A stretch of DNA of 64,000 nt from Anthonomus grandis grandis (Eukaryota; Arthropoda; Insecta; Coleoptera; Curculionidae). The stretch spans positions 6,653,100-6,717,099 of the forward strand of contig NC_065554.1 in NCBI RefSeq assembly GCF_022605725.1, read 5' to 3'. Positions 1 through 11,200 of the stretch are shown piece after piece (position 1 is the first letter of the stretch; every line of letters starts with the position of its first letter). Below the pieces are notes generated by a model. It was given only the letters and a program-made list of their open reading frames with translations. It was not told the DNA's origin and searched no databases. Made by a program: the position numbers and the translations under genes.

Positions 1-42
1 GGAAGTAGGTGTCAACTTCGTTATTTTAAATGGAACACCCTG
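1..42. repeat. Right terminus of a TA-inserting mariner-type element (fragment)
   Basis: The first bases end in AACACCCTG followed by TA. This is the same terminal motif as the ends of the rosa-like mariners in this window (CAGGGTG... / ...CACCCTG flanked by TA). The rest of the element would lie left of the window. From 43 to about 590 I see only AT-rich sequence without a supportable gene. Confidence 0.35.
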
Positions 43-866
43 TATATTTTTACATTTTTGGCTTTTACGTGAAATTCTAAGTATATTTTGTGTATAATAT
101 CCTATACATTAGTGTAACCGTTTTTGATATATTTTTAATTTCATGTGAAAAACTATGTTTATAAGCCCTAACATAATTACCGATTACTCCCTTTTAGTAG
201 CCTTTATTTATTGGTTAGTTTTGGTTTTATTTTAAAGGAAGGACCACTTTAAAAGACTATTTTAATATTTGGCTAAAAAAAAGATACAGGGGGGTGAAAA
301 ACTAGCATTAAAAATTAAAATGAAAAAATCATTAAAAGTCAATTTTTTTAAATGGAAACCCTATTTTTATAATTTTTTCATAAAGATAATTAAAAATAAG
401 GTTAACTTTATGATATATCCCGTTTTGCTCCAAATGTCGAAGTTTACTTAATGTTTTAAATGAGATTTATTCGGTTTTGCTTCCAAACAAATATTAAATA
501 CTGTCAAAAAACGATTTTCGGTAAAAAGTGGATATATTTGGTCTCCTCACTTTTTTAAAAACTCTTCACTTTTTTGCAGTCACAATTGATTTGATCGGGC
601 CGCGTATTTACCAACCCTAACCCGCTACAGTGCTAACCGATTCCGACTATGGCCGACAGCGAAATTTACAAACCATATCCCTATGCAGTTCTCTGGTACC
701 TGTACGAAGTTAGGATTCGTAACACCTTGCTTTGTTTTTTATGATGATTATGACATCAAATTTCAAGTTCAGTTTCATCCTAACCTAACATTTTTAAACT
801 GTTGTTTTTTTCGTGGCGTACTATAAAGTATTCATGAAGTGTTGTGTAAAGTGTATTGCATAAAAA

Positions 867-1241
867 ATGGAAGTTTTAAAACAACTATTTTCGTTTGACG
901 ACTTATCAGATATCGATTTGGGCAAAGTCGATATAAAAGACGTTAATTGTTTCCAAATTACTGTAAGAACTAAGTTTCAAGATTCAAATTACTCGAAAGC
1001 AATAAAAAAATGGATGCAAGGGTTTTAAGTGTCTTCTGCAACAAACTGGATTGTGTATAAAACGTTTCCCAATCTTAAGAAATGTTTATACAAGAAAATA
1101 TTTAAATGCCAGCACAGTGAAAAAACAAAGCCAAAAGTAATGTTAAGAGCTGCCGACGAAATTTTGAATGCAACGCCAGCATTACATTTGTTATTAAAAA
1201 AATTAACAAGGGTACTATTAAGAATGACTCGTTTTTATTGA
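867..1241 (+). pseudogene. MULE-like transposon protein N-terminal fragment, one in-frame stop
   Basis: An ATG at 867 opens a 53-codon frame (starting MEVLKQLFSFDDLSDID) that meets TAA at 1026. The same frame then continues to 1239 as SSATNWIVYKTFP...YKKIFKCQHS. The pattern of an acidic start, a TNWIVYKTFP-type segment and a CQH metal-binding-like segment resembles the N-terminus of arthropod MULE-type transposon proteins, recognised from family knowledge only. The expected downstream Cys residues and the catalytic domain are absent. A GTAAGT at 1264 could have been a splice donor. The fragment lies inside the inverted-repeat shell 597-5222. Confidence 0.4.
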
Positions 1242-1596
1242 AGTGATTGAACGTTGTTATTCCGGTAAGTGAATTGAATTTTGTTATAGTTTTCTACATT
1301 TGGTTACTTTCTTATTTACATTTGGTTATTAATTATTCTACATACATAATAATATAACATAATATTATAATAATTTATGGTTTTTTCGATAATATCGAAT
1401 ATTGATTACGTCACTTCCAACGCGGCACCGACCAATCACAAGCCAGCGGGTGGAGTCAATAATGGGGTCACTTTCAGTGTACAGTTAGGGTTAATTAGTT
1501 AAAAATGTAAAAATCCAATATGGCGCCCATAAGAAAAAACAAAGTTAATGATGGTCGGCAAGAGACGAAACGTTTTATTGAAAACCACCATGTAGC

Positions 1597-2323
1597 ACGG
1601 AAAAAGTGGCAATGCAAAAATGCAAATTCTTTTAAAATCGGATAAAAAATAAGCTTAGAAAAAAATGAAATCGAATTTTAATAAAATCGAAAATGTTTTT
1701 TTTTCTCGATATTTGCAAACGTATCATAAATTTATTAAATTTTTAAACGGAATTTTAATAACCATCAAATTATGCAACTTTGCCATAATTTAATCGACCC
1801 TGTATCTCTTACCGTTTCCGAGATCCCAATGATGAGGGTCGAATTTGGGCCACCCTGTACATTCCATGTAATTTTGTTGATTATGTTAAAAACCCAAGTA
1901 TTTTGTATTTCGACTATTTAAAAGTTTACGCACAATACAAGTGTGTAATTAAAATATAAAATAATTTGTTTTACTTTTATTTTTATTACCAGATAGAGCT
2001 CGTAGACCACCGACCTAGTTTTTTAGCCTTACAAACATTTTTACACTTTACCATACTCCAAACAGATTCCGCCACCATGTAGCAAGGAAAAAGTGAAAAT
2101 GCAAAAGTGTAAATTATTTTAAAATCCGATAGATAATAAGCTGAGAAAAAAGTCAAATACATTTTTAAAATTTCGATTTTTCACGATTATTTTCGGAACC
2201 AATCGGGAGTTTTTAATTTTTTCAAAGGCATATTTTTGAGTTCAGAAATGCGCAACTTTGCCCAAATGTAACTTCTATGGTTACCGAGAACCCATTAGTG
2301 AGGGACGAGTTTATAATACCCTA
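1597..2323. repeat. Two diverged direct copies of a transposon end
   Basis: About 260 bp beginning GTAGCACGGAAAAAGTG at 1597 is repeated in the same orientation from 2075 (GTAGCAAGGAAAAAGTG). The first copy ends at 1858 with GGGCCACCCTGTA, a mariner-like right end. The second stops at 2323, where the rosa-like element at 2326 begins. They are probably solo ends of one inactive element family. Confidence 0.5.
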
Positions 2324-2325
2324 TA

Positions 2326-4884
2326 CAGGGTGTCCCAGCGAAAACGAAACAGAGGTATTTTTGGTATGAAAAAAAATTTTTTTTAGAAAAATCTCAAACA
2401 CGTCGATTTTATTTTCGAGGGGGACAACTTTTCCTTACCAAGGCACCCTCATACCAGTAACCCTCTTCGAGGAAGTGGGATCACCCCTAAAATCTTAAAT
2501 AGAAAGAGGGGTCGTGTGATACCTTATTTTAAAGGTCTTTTAATTCTGAATATAACTGCCAAATTTGAAGTGGCTAAAATTTTTTATCCGGATATGACAG
2601 CTTGTCAAAATTGTAGAAACAGCGAAAATGAAAAAGGTATTTTGAACTCTGTTTTGGATAATATTTTTAAAAGAATAAGGAAGTCCTAATTTCAAAGGGG
2701 TCACTTATTAATTAAGAGGCCACCCTAATACCTGGAACCCTTTACGAGGGGTTGAAAGCACCCCTTAAATCTTAAATAGAAAAAGGGGTCGTGTCATTCC
2801 TTATTTTGAAGGCCTTTTTACTCTGAATTTAAATGGTGACTTCTGAGTGACTGATGGATATCTTGTGGATATAAAAATAGCAAGAAATACAATCTTTACT
2901 GCCAGTAAAAGTGGAGAGATAAAAAATTAACAAGTTTATTTAAATTACGTCAATTTATTAAATGTTCAAATTGTGCCCCGCCTACTTCCATGCAGGAATA
3001 CAGGTTTTGCTCAAAACGATGCCTGACGTTTTGTAGAACTTCAGGTGTTATCATCTGACACTCATTTATAATTCTCTGGCGTAAGTCTTCTAGGGTGTCT
3101 GGTTGGGTAGCGTAAACTTTTGTTTTTAAATGCCCCCATAAAAAAAAAACTAATGGGTTTAAATCGGGTGACCTAGCTGGCCATTCCATAAAAGGTCTTC
3201 TCCTTCCAATCCAACGATCAGGAAATATCTCATCAAGATATTGCCTCATACCAGCAGCATAATGTGGAGGCGCTCCGTCTTGTTGGAAAACGACTTGATC
3301 ATCATCAGAATGATTTCCGCCTTCCATTATTTCTACTATTCTTGGATATACGGCATTTTCCAAGAGATCTCGGTACATTTCTCCATTCAAATTTCCGGGC
3401 AGAAAAAACGGACCAACAATGGAGCCGCCCAAGATTCCCGCCCAAACATTTAACTTCTTAGGGAACTGGGTATGAACTTCGCGAAACTGGCCCGGATTTG
3501 CATTTGACCAGTAGCGGCAGTTATGACGATTTACGTTGCCATTAAGAAAAAAAGTACATTCATCTGAAAAGCAAATGTTGTAAATAAGACGCGGATTAAC
3601 AGTTATCATATCACTAAGCGATTCACAAAATTGCACTCGTCTGTCAAAATCATCCTCATTCAGTTCTTGCACCAGATGAATTTTGTAAGCATGGAATTTA
3701 TTATGCTTAAGTATCCTATGAACACTACTTTGCTTACTCCTGTACTCGTCGCCAATTTTCTGACACTTATTCCTGGCTCGGCATGAAGTTGACCTAGGAC
3801 AGTTATTTGCATTGCTTCATTGACAACACCAGCATTTTGAACCTCACGCTTTTTATTTAAGACACTGCCAGATTCCCTAAATTTAGCAACTATTTCTGGA
3901 ACGTATTTTGTGTTGACTCGTTTTTCTGGATGAAGGTCATTAAATTCTTGTACCGTTCTATTGGCACAATTGTTATGCCGAAAGAAAAACTCTATCATCT
4001 CAACCCTCTCTGCAGTAGAATAAACCATTGCTAACAGTGTTTCAACACGTAAAAGACTGGGTAATAATTTAAAACTATTTAAATAAATGCTGCTTTATGA
4101 AAAAAGTACCAATGATATTTAGCAAGCTAAATAAATTCTTCAGATACTTGTGTTTGCATTTTATTTGGTATTTTGTTTTTATTTATGATATGCTGATGAA
4201 GGTGTAATAACAATAATATTAACAATACTAATAAATTTTTAATCATGTTTTAATGATCCAATAAAAAAAATTGTAAGAAAGGGTTTTAGGCATAAAGGTT
4301 TATTTAAAGCATTTTTTCCAGAATTTGATTTGGCTTTCATATCCAGAAGAAATCTATCAGTCACTCAGAAGTCACCATTTAAATTTAAAGTGAAAACGCT
4401 TTCAACATAAGGTATAACACGATCCCTCTTTCTGTTTAAGATTTAAGGGGTGCTTTCAACCCCTCGTAAAGGATTCCAGGTATTAGGTGACCTCTTAATT
4501 AATAAGTGACCCCTTCGAAAATAGGATTTCCTTGTTCTTTTAAAAATATTATCCAAAAAAGAGTCCATAATACCTTTTTCATTTTCGCTGTTTCCGCAAT
4601 TTTGACAAGCTGTTTTATCCAGAGAAATAATTTTAGCCACTTTAAATTTGGCAGTTATATTCAGAATTAAAAGACCTTTAAAATAAGGTATCATACGACC
4701 CCTCTTTCTATTTAGGATTTTAGGGGTGATTCCACCCCCTCGAAGGGGGTTGCTGGTATGAGGGTGCCTTGGTAAGGAAAAATTGTCCCCCTCAAAAATA
4801 AAATCAACGTGTCCGAGATTTTTGAAAAAAAAAATTTTTTTCATACCGAAAATAGCTCTGTTTCGTTTTCGCTGGGACACCCTG
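2326..4884 (-). mobile_element. Rosa-like (DD41D-type) mariner with ~530-bp terminal inverted repeats
   Basis: The element starts CAGGGTGTCCCAGCG at 2326 and ends in the inverse CGCTGGGACACCCTG at 4884, with TA on both sides (2324-2325 and 4885-4886). The inverted repeats run 2326-2854 and 4357-4884. Each contains two related subunits of about 125 bp (in the left arm near 2447-2570 and 2708-2838) that share the phrase CTTAAATAGAAA followed by GGGGTCGTGT. A single transposase frame is read leftwards between them. The 145-codon open frame at 4443-4880 is only a translation of the inverted repeat. Confidence 0.85.
2950..4028 (-). pseudogene. Rosa-like mariner transposase, frameshifted, third catalytic Asp lost
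   Basis: Translation starts at 4028 (MVYSTAERVEMIEFFF), gives a helix-turn-helix N-terminal region, and shifts frame near 3735, where the expected SSVHRILKHNKFH moves to the other frame. It then runs from 3672 to the stop at 2950. The catalytic half has SDECTFFLNG (first Asp) and FQQDGAPPHY (second Asp). In the SPDLNPLVFFLWGHLK motif the expected third Asp is Val, and one extra residue lies between the second and third positions (42 residues rather than 41). It ends GGAQFEHLIN, the usual family C-terminus. The frameshift and Asp-to-Val change make activity unlikely. Confidence 0.85.
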
Positions 4885-5137
4885 TATATTGTCTCTCAGT
4901 CAGCAGTAAATGTGATTTTGCCTTTAATTTGTTTTGTTCCTAAACGTTCTTAAATTAGTGCTGCGAAAGCGGCCATTATAATATTAGATTGGAAATCATA
5001 GAATAATATTGAGGGGGTATACCGAAATTTGGAAATTCAACGCAGTTGACTAATCTCCTGATCCGAGTGAAATGTGTCGGGATATGGTTTGTAAATTTTT
5101 CGTTTGGCCATAATCGGAATCGGTTAGCATCGTAGCG

Positions 5138-5201
5138 GGTTAGGGTACAGATGTAAATAGCTCCGCACGAGTGCGGAGCTATTTACATCTGTGGTTAGGG
5201 T
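5138..5201. mobile_element. 46-bp palindromic micro-insertion with 9-bp target duplication
   Basis: Bases 5147-5192 form a perfect inverted repeat: 22-bp arms (starting ACAGATGTAAATAGC) around a 2-nt centre GA. The insert is bracketed by GGTTAGGGT at 5138-5146 and 5193-5201. The opposite end of the surrounding element (597-680, read in reverse) has the same sequence with a single GGTTAGGGT and no insert, which supplies the empty site. It carries no coding capacity and looks like a transposon consisting only of its two inverted ends. Confidence 0.8.
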
Positions 5202-5330
5202 TGGTAAATACGCGACCGGGCCATTGATTCAGTACGAATACCATAATACTCCGCGCACTCACGCTTCAGCCACGATGCCGCGCCATAGGGATTTTTTTTT
5301 AAATACGCATGAGTTTAAAATTCTTGTAAT

Positions 5331-5475
5331 TTTAGTTAATGGCAAAAATAAATGTATGAAAACGCAACACGGTATTTTTACTAATGCCCAATTCTTCTGC
5401 AATTCTTCTTATAGGAACTCCATCCATGAGACGAGTGTATATTATCGCTTTTTATTGAGGAGATAATGCAGGCAT
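5331..5475 (-). pseudogene. Helix-turn-helix transposase fragment
   Basis: On the minus strand from ATG at 5475 the reading is MPALSPQ, a stop, then KAIIYTRLMDGVPIRRIAEE followed by LGISKNTVLRFH, and a stop near 5331. The two-helix pattern IRRIAEELGISKNTVLR is a typical transposase-type DNA-binding HTH. Nothing of a catalytic domain follows. The family cannot be fixed from this length. Confidence 0.4.
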
Positions 5476-8016
5476 TTTGAAAGAGCGATTTTGTTAACGC
5501 GGCTGTCACAAAATTAAATTAAGTTTGACAACATTGAAATATATTATTCTAATACACCAAGAGATTTAGGAGATTTTGTTGTCCTAGTTTTTTTTCGGCA
5601 CGATAAAATCAGCATTTCTTTTCATTATTTACATTAAATGATTTACAAAAATAAATTTTATTTTTGACAGTTTGTGAATTAGGTAAGCCGCACCTGTTAA
5701 CCAGTTGAGACAGTTGTGACAGTTAACCTGCCGCTTCCGACTATAGCGTTATGTGTTGACAGTTATTATTAGCGATTTGCTTCGTTACGTTTTATTTACT
5801 TTTGAAACTGTAGTTTAGATCGATTTCTACGGTTTTGTAGGAAGGTAGTAAGCGATTTATTTGAATCATCGTTTCGTAATAATTTCGCTCGCAAGAAAAT
5901 TAAATTCTTGTTTTAAATCAAAGAATCATATACTACGTTTTGGAATTTCTAACTTTTATAGTTGGCTTTTAATTTCTCCTCTGTCTGTGGCCGCTCCATC
6001 TTGTTTTTTTTTGTAATTTTTCAGTTTTTTAAGGAAAATAATATCCGGGTTATATAACGTTCAATTACCGTTCAAATGTTAACAGAGCAGAGGTAAATAT
6101 TAACTTGTTTGATTAATCTTACTTTGCTTGTTGGGCCTGAGATTCTAGCTACTCGGATGCCATCCGCACCGGTAACCGCTTATATATAAAATGTATCATC
6201 CCGTGCATCCCTTTAATCATACACGTACGAATATTATACATATGTATTTATGATTTGAATATAAAATGCTAGAGAAACATTTTTACCGACAAACTGCCTG
6301 TGCTATATCATAGAGAATGATAGCTGGGCTTATTGAAGTCTAAGGAATAAGTTTTTTATATTTAAGAATATAATCTGTTATAATATTAAGTTGGAATAAT
6401 AATGTTGGATCGCTACTTGATTTTTCCACTGCTTAAAAGCCTAAAAGTGGCAAATGGGGGACTTTTAAGCTCCTTTTATTACTAAGAGTAGCAACAATTG
6501 TCCAGCAAAGATTGAAAAGCCTACAGATACCCTGGATCGCCAAAGTTAGAGGGGTTTATTTATGTTGTACGTAAAGTAATTTGCGTACACGAAGAGAAAC
6601 ACGGTTTCAAAACCCACTACGTCACATGTCTTAGCGGCACATTTTTGGTTACTCTCATTGGTTTGCAACGTAAAACATGCCTGAACTACCTAATCTACTT
6701 GAACCTATTTTAATACAAGACATTCGGTTTTGGGTTCTTTTTTGATTTCTGGTTTTCGTCTAGTTTTGGATTTATCTTGGACTCTGATTTACTCTTTATC
6801 TTCTTGGATACTGGCCTAGATACATAATGTACCTATTTTGACTCTTAGTTGAACCCTAAACTCCTTTGAATTCTTTGACGTCAATTGGTTTACGGATTTT
6901 TACTATATTACCCCTGCAGTTGCTGCAATACACTGAAATTGGATTTGCAATGATTTGGTTACATAACTAATCTCCATAATACCTAACTGCCTAGTTCTAA
7001 GTAAATAAATAGTCTTTTATTTTACTATTTTTACCTATCTATAGTTTCTTTTTGTTAATTGATTAAGTTTTTCTCTCCAAGTTTTGTTACCTACATGGTA
7101 ATAAATTCTGCTTTATGAAGTGTAATTTAGTTGTAGTAATCGGACAACAATGTCTATGGTAGGCCTATAAGTTAATTGTTATCACCTCCTGCCATCATTA
7201 CTGCTGGCCACCTTCTCTAATCTCTCTAACCAGGCGATCCATCCTTTAAGTGAAAGAGAGCAGGCCTTCCCACGTCCTTTAGTTCCTCTCGTAACAGGAA
7301 GGAAAAAACCATGTTTTCTTTTCTAATTTTAGCTGATCCTTGACATTCTCCTATAAAACAAGATTCCGCATTAACTCCAACTTTCCACAAAAGTACAGCG
7401 AATTGGACACTAGGTCTAATATAATATGCAGATGAAATGAAAATGCAGGTGGTTGAACCTATAATGATCTGTTAGAGCTCCAGTTAGATCTGCTATAATA
7501 ACTTTGTACCAGGACAGCAGTCACGCTATCCTAGCTCAAGTTAAATTTATTAGTAGCTTTTTGGACTGCCGGAAATGCTGTTGTTACTCCAATTTTATTT
7601 GGTCTTTTCCCATACACAGTTGTCCAGGATATGGAAAATGTGTCTCTTACTTAGTCCAAGGTAGGGCTCGCGGTGGATTGTTGGAGAAGAGAAGATATTA
7701 CAATAAAATTGTGGTTAAGAACTGCTTTATTCATACTATTCCTATTGTTAACACTGTAATTAAATAATACAAATTAGACTAAATAACGTTTGCTAAAGAT
7801 AAATACTATTAATAAATTTGCGTATATCGACGTTATAAGCCCGTATTTAAAAATTTTACGTCATAACAATGAGATTTAAAAATGAACATTTTGTTAGTGC
7901 TCCGTTACCTTTTTCTCATCTACCTAGTTAATAATACGAGTTTATGGTAATTATATATAAAATAAAAAAAATATAAATGGTAATTTTATTTAACTGAATT
8001 GGTTTCATATTAACGT
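5476..8016. other. Intergenic stretch without a recognisable gene
   Basis: I find no reading frame with a recognisable domain here. The sequence is AT-rich with a few more GC-balanced patches (for example 7180-7320 and 7500-7700). The latter could be an old LTR or 3' end, but no paired copy or TG...CA boundary is visible. Confidence 0.5.
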
Positions 8017-8294
8017 TTAATCTTCTTCCATGGTACTTCTTAAAAGAGCAAAGTATGAGTAGCTATACTTTATAATCTGAAAAATTAAAAATAATTTAAG
8101 TTTCACTACAGCCATAAAAAATATTTAAAATTACCAACCATAACAAATGTCACGTAATTCAAAGCAATATAATTGCCTCCCTTGATTCTCATAGGCTTCT
8201 TCGCTCGTTCCATAAGCATGAATAATATTTTTTTTACAGGTCGACTTCTCTCGTACCAGTTCGATAAATAAGAAGATATCATTATTTCAGAACT
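8017..8294 (-). CDS. Exons 5 and 6 of odorant receptor 1
   Basis: Exon 5 (8294-8139) begins after TTTTTAG with SSEIMISSYLSNWYERSRP and ends in ...NYVTFVM. Exon 6 (8076-8017) follows TTTTTCAG and encodes IIKYSYSYFALLRSTMEED and the stop. They are 4.5 kb from exon 4 but have the same lengths (156 and about 60 bp) and phase as the matching exons of the second receptor at 47595-47906, which supports assigning them to this gene. Confidence 0.88.
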
Positions 8295-11200
8295 CTAAAA
8301 AAAAAAAATAATTAAAAAATAGTATATAGGGTATTAATAAAATCTATAGATGAAATTTAACAATCGAATTCTTAGTCAATTTAAAGACAAAATGTTTTAA
8401 TGAACATTGGTCTTTAATGACTTTGTTTTCGAGTAAGAGCATTAAAGAAACGCAGTAACGTTCTAAGTACGTCCAGGATAATGAAACGTATTTATTGAAC
8501 AGATGGAATAACCTATAATCGATATTGCAAGTTTCACAAGTTGCTAAGGATCAATATGAAAATGGATCAAGATAATAATATCCTATTGTTTTGGACAAGA
8601 ACGACAACAATTAAAAATATGTTAAGACATTTAAGTTTTTAATAATTGTTTGTAATTTTCAAATACATTATGTAATTAAAAACTCTAAACAATTGTTGGT
8701 TCCATTGACATAACTGTACTGTCAATGTCTTATTAAAGATCCGTTAGATTAACACTATTTTAAGATAAGCCACCTGACACATGTAGGTGATCCACAAATT
8801 TCTCCCCTGGTCGTCTCCAGACTCTAACCTACCCCATTACCTAAGTTTAGTTTATGTATTTTTCTTTTAATAAGCTGGATGTAAATAAGTATAGCCATAC
8901 AATATTTAGCAGATACTTGGATTTAACGCGACCCTGCTTGTATTCAACCAATATTCTTAAAGTCAATTAAAAATAAAGTTTAATCAACTTTGAAAAGAAC
9001 TGATACTCGTAGCTTTACCCAAATAATTTTATGGAATTTTAATAATACTGTGATAGTCCTTAATAGCGGAAATCTGTAAAGGCCTTCTTTGAATGTAGTT
9101 GCTTTTACTTAGTGAGTTATACTCCACTACTTTCTTCCAATATTCTGTATATCTTTTTTTAAAACATGACGATGGCTACTTGAGTAATTTAAGAAAAAAT
9201 GATACCTTCTTACCATAAAAAAGTAAATTTTACAAGATATTTTTTCTTAAAAATTTATTAAATACTACAATTTTACCTCAAAGAGTATCATATTTCCATA
9301 CCGACAGTATAATCCTAAGACAAACATCATCTAAATGCCGGTGTTTTATTCAGAAGACCTTTTATTAAAACTTGTCCTCATTTTATCAAAAATAACTAAG
9401 ACAACAGCCAAAGATTGTTATTATATTAGCATCCTGAAGAAAGGGACGCAGCTAGTATAATCTAGGATCACTTTGGATTCTAATATTTGACCGTATTTGA
9501 TGACCTATCGCGTACTAAACAAAAGAATTCTCGAAAGCAGAACCAAAAGATATTTTTGATAGAATACCAGAATTAAAAGCTTGCTGGGGTTAATGGAATT
9601 TGTTGGTTATACAAGCCTAAAAATGTAATCAGATGGTCCGCCCTTAAAAGCGGATTTTAGAAATTCTTAAAGATAGTCCTTTGCTCATCATAAGTCTTTA
9701 ATATTTTATTAAAAATATAAATAATAATAATATTGTTAAAGACTAGTACCGACAGTGTAGGAGAGGCAACTCAGCCAAAAGCTTAAAACTTTGACCAGAG
9801 GGAAATTGATGCGGTATGTCGTTGGTACATTCTTTGAATAAATTATTAACACTCAAAATTATTCCAACTTAAGAAGCAACCACAGAACTAAATATGTCAA
9901 TTTGGTATCTGCAAAGAGATGATTAAACCAATAACGAAATTTTTAGTCGCAAATATTTGAACAGGTATGTCAGTTACTGGGAATCAAGACTCTCAAATCC
10001 CTCATATACTCTGAGACTGATGAAATGGTTGAAAGGTTTAATTGCACTTTTAAAACGTATTTGAGTATTGTGGTAAATTCTAAACAAACTAATAGCAAAA
10101 GTTGTTTGGAGATGAACGTGGTTTATCTTTGGATATTATTAGTCGGAGACTCAACTAAGCTGAAATCCTTAAGGAGTACTTCGATCATGCGTATGCAACA
10201 ATGCAATTGTCCCTAAACAGGCGCGGGAAAATTTCATCTTAAGGGTATTTTAGAATAAATGTAAGAAAATATTTCTTACTTTCACCTTTATTATACTGTT
10301 TTGCTCTTATTTTGTAGGTTAGGTTCGTTGATAGTGTACTTACGTTTAGTTTAATAGTATTACTTATAGGTCTAGTTTTTGGTATTTTATCTTGTGTGAG
10401 GCCATATTTGGGATTTAGGTTATTTAGGATAACATTATCCGTCCTGAAAGAATTTTTTTTGCTTTCTAATTTAATTATATTTTCTTTTCGTAAGATTCTA
10501 AGATAAAACTAATGCATCAAGTAGATTGTGCCGATAGTGGGTTTTATATAAAATTGTATGATAATAGTATTTATTAAATATTTTTGATTGTAAAGAGGTG
10601 TGAGGCTTATGAAATATTGTCGCAAGTAGAAAAATAAAAAAGGGTAGAATATTTGTATAGAACAAGTATTCGAAACATTAAAAAACTATGCAATTGACTG
10701 GACTCGGTAAAGGTGCAACGTATGAGAGTTTTAAGAAGATAAAAACTGACACAAATATAAGACATAGACTAGTCGGAAACGATTCAAATACTTCAGTGAA
10801 ATTGAGACGACAAAATTCGTGCATAGGATTTTGAAAATTAGCCAGAAGGTTTAAAAATCAACGAAGAATAGAAGTGTGTCCAGGAACCGTTCGCAGCGCA
10901 ATTAAAGGGACAAGGCGACATATCAAGGAAACCAAAAAATATCATTGCATTAACACCTCCACTAAAGCAATGAATAATAGAGTTTTGTCAATGTTTTTAA
11001 AGAGATAATTTCAAAAATAGATTTAATATCCTATCAAGAGAAAATGTTACCGTTCAGATTTCCAAAGTTCCCACTAAAATAATGGTTTGGGGAGCAATAT
11101 CTCAACGTGGTGCTATGCCTCTCTATTTAGCTTACGGCACTGTTAATAGTGCAAAGTATTGTGATATTTTAAATGGCTTTCTCAAAGGCTTTAAACGGCT

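Larger units (their letters stand above)
597..5222. mobile_element. Decayed MULE-like DNA transposon shell with inverted ends
   Basis: Bases 597-680 and 5080-5222 are inverted copies of each other (about 84 bp each, the right one enlarged by a 55-bp insertion). Between them lie a fragment resembling the N-terminus of MULE-type transposase-associated proteins (867-1241) and a complete rosa-like mariner (2326-4884). The outer flanks do not show a clear target-site duplication, so the true ends are uncertain. The class assignment rests only on the short protein fragment. Confidence 0.45.

Noticed and set aside
4443..4880. 145-codon open frame on the minus strand
   Set aside because: It lies wholly inside the right inverted repeat of the rosa-like mariner, and the left arm translates similarly; no coding signal.
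7070..7770. Possible solo LTR with a polyadenylation-like 3' part
   Set aside because: No TG...CA boundaries, target duplication or second copy could be seen.
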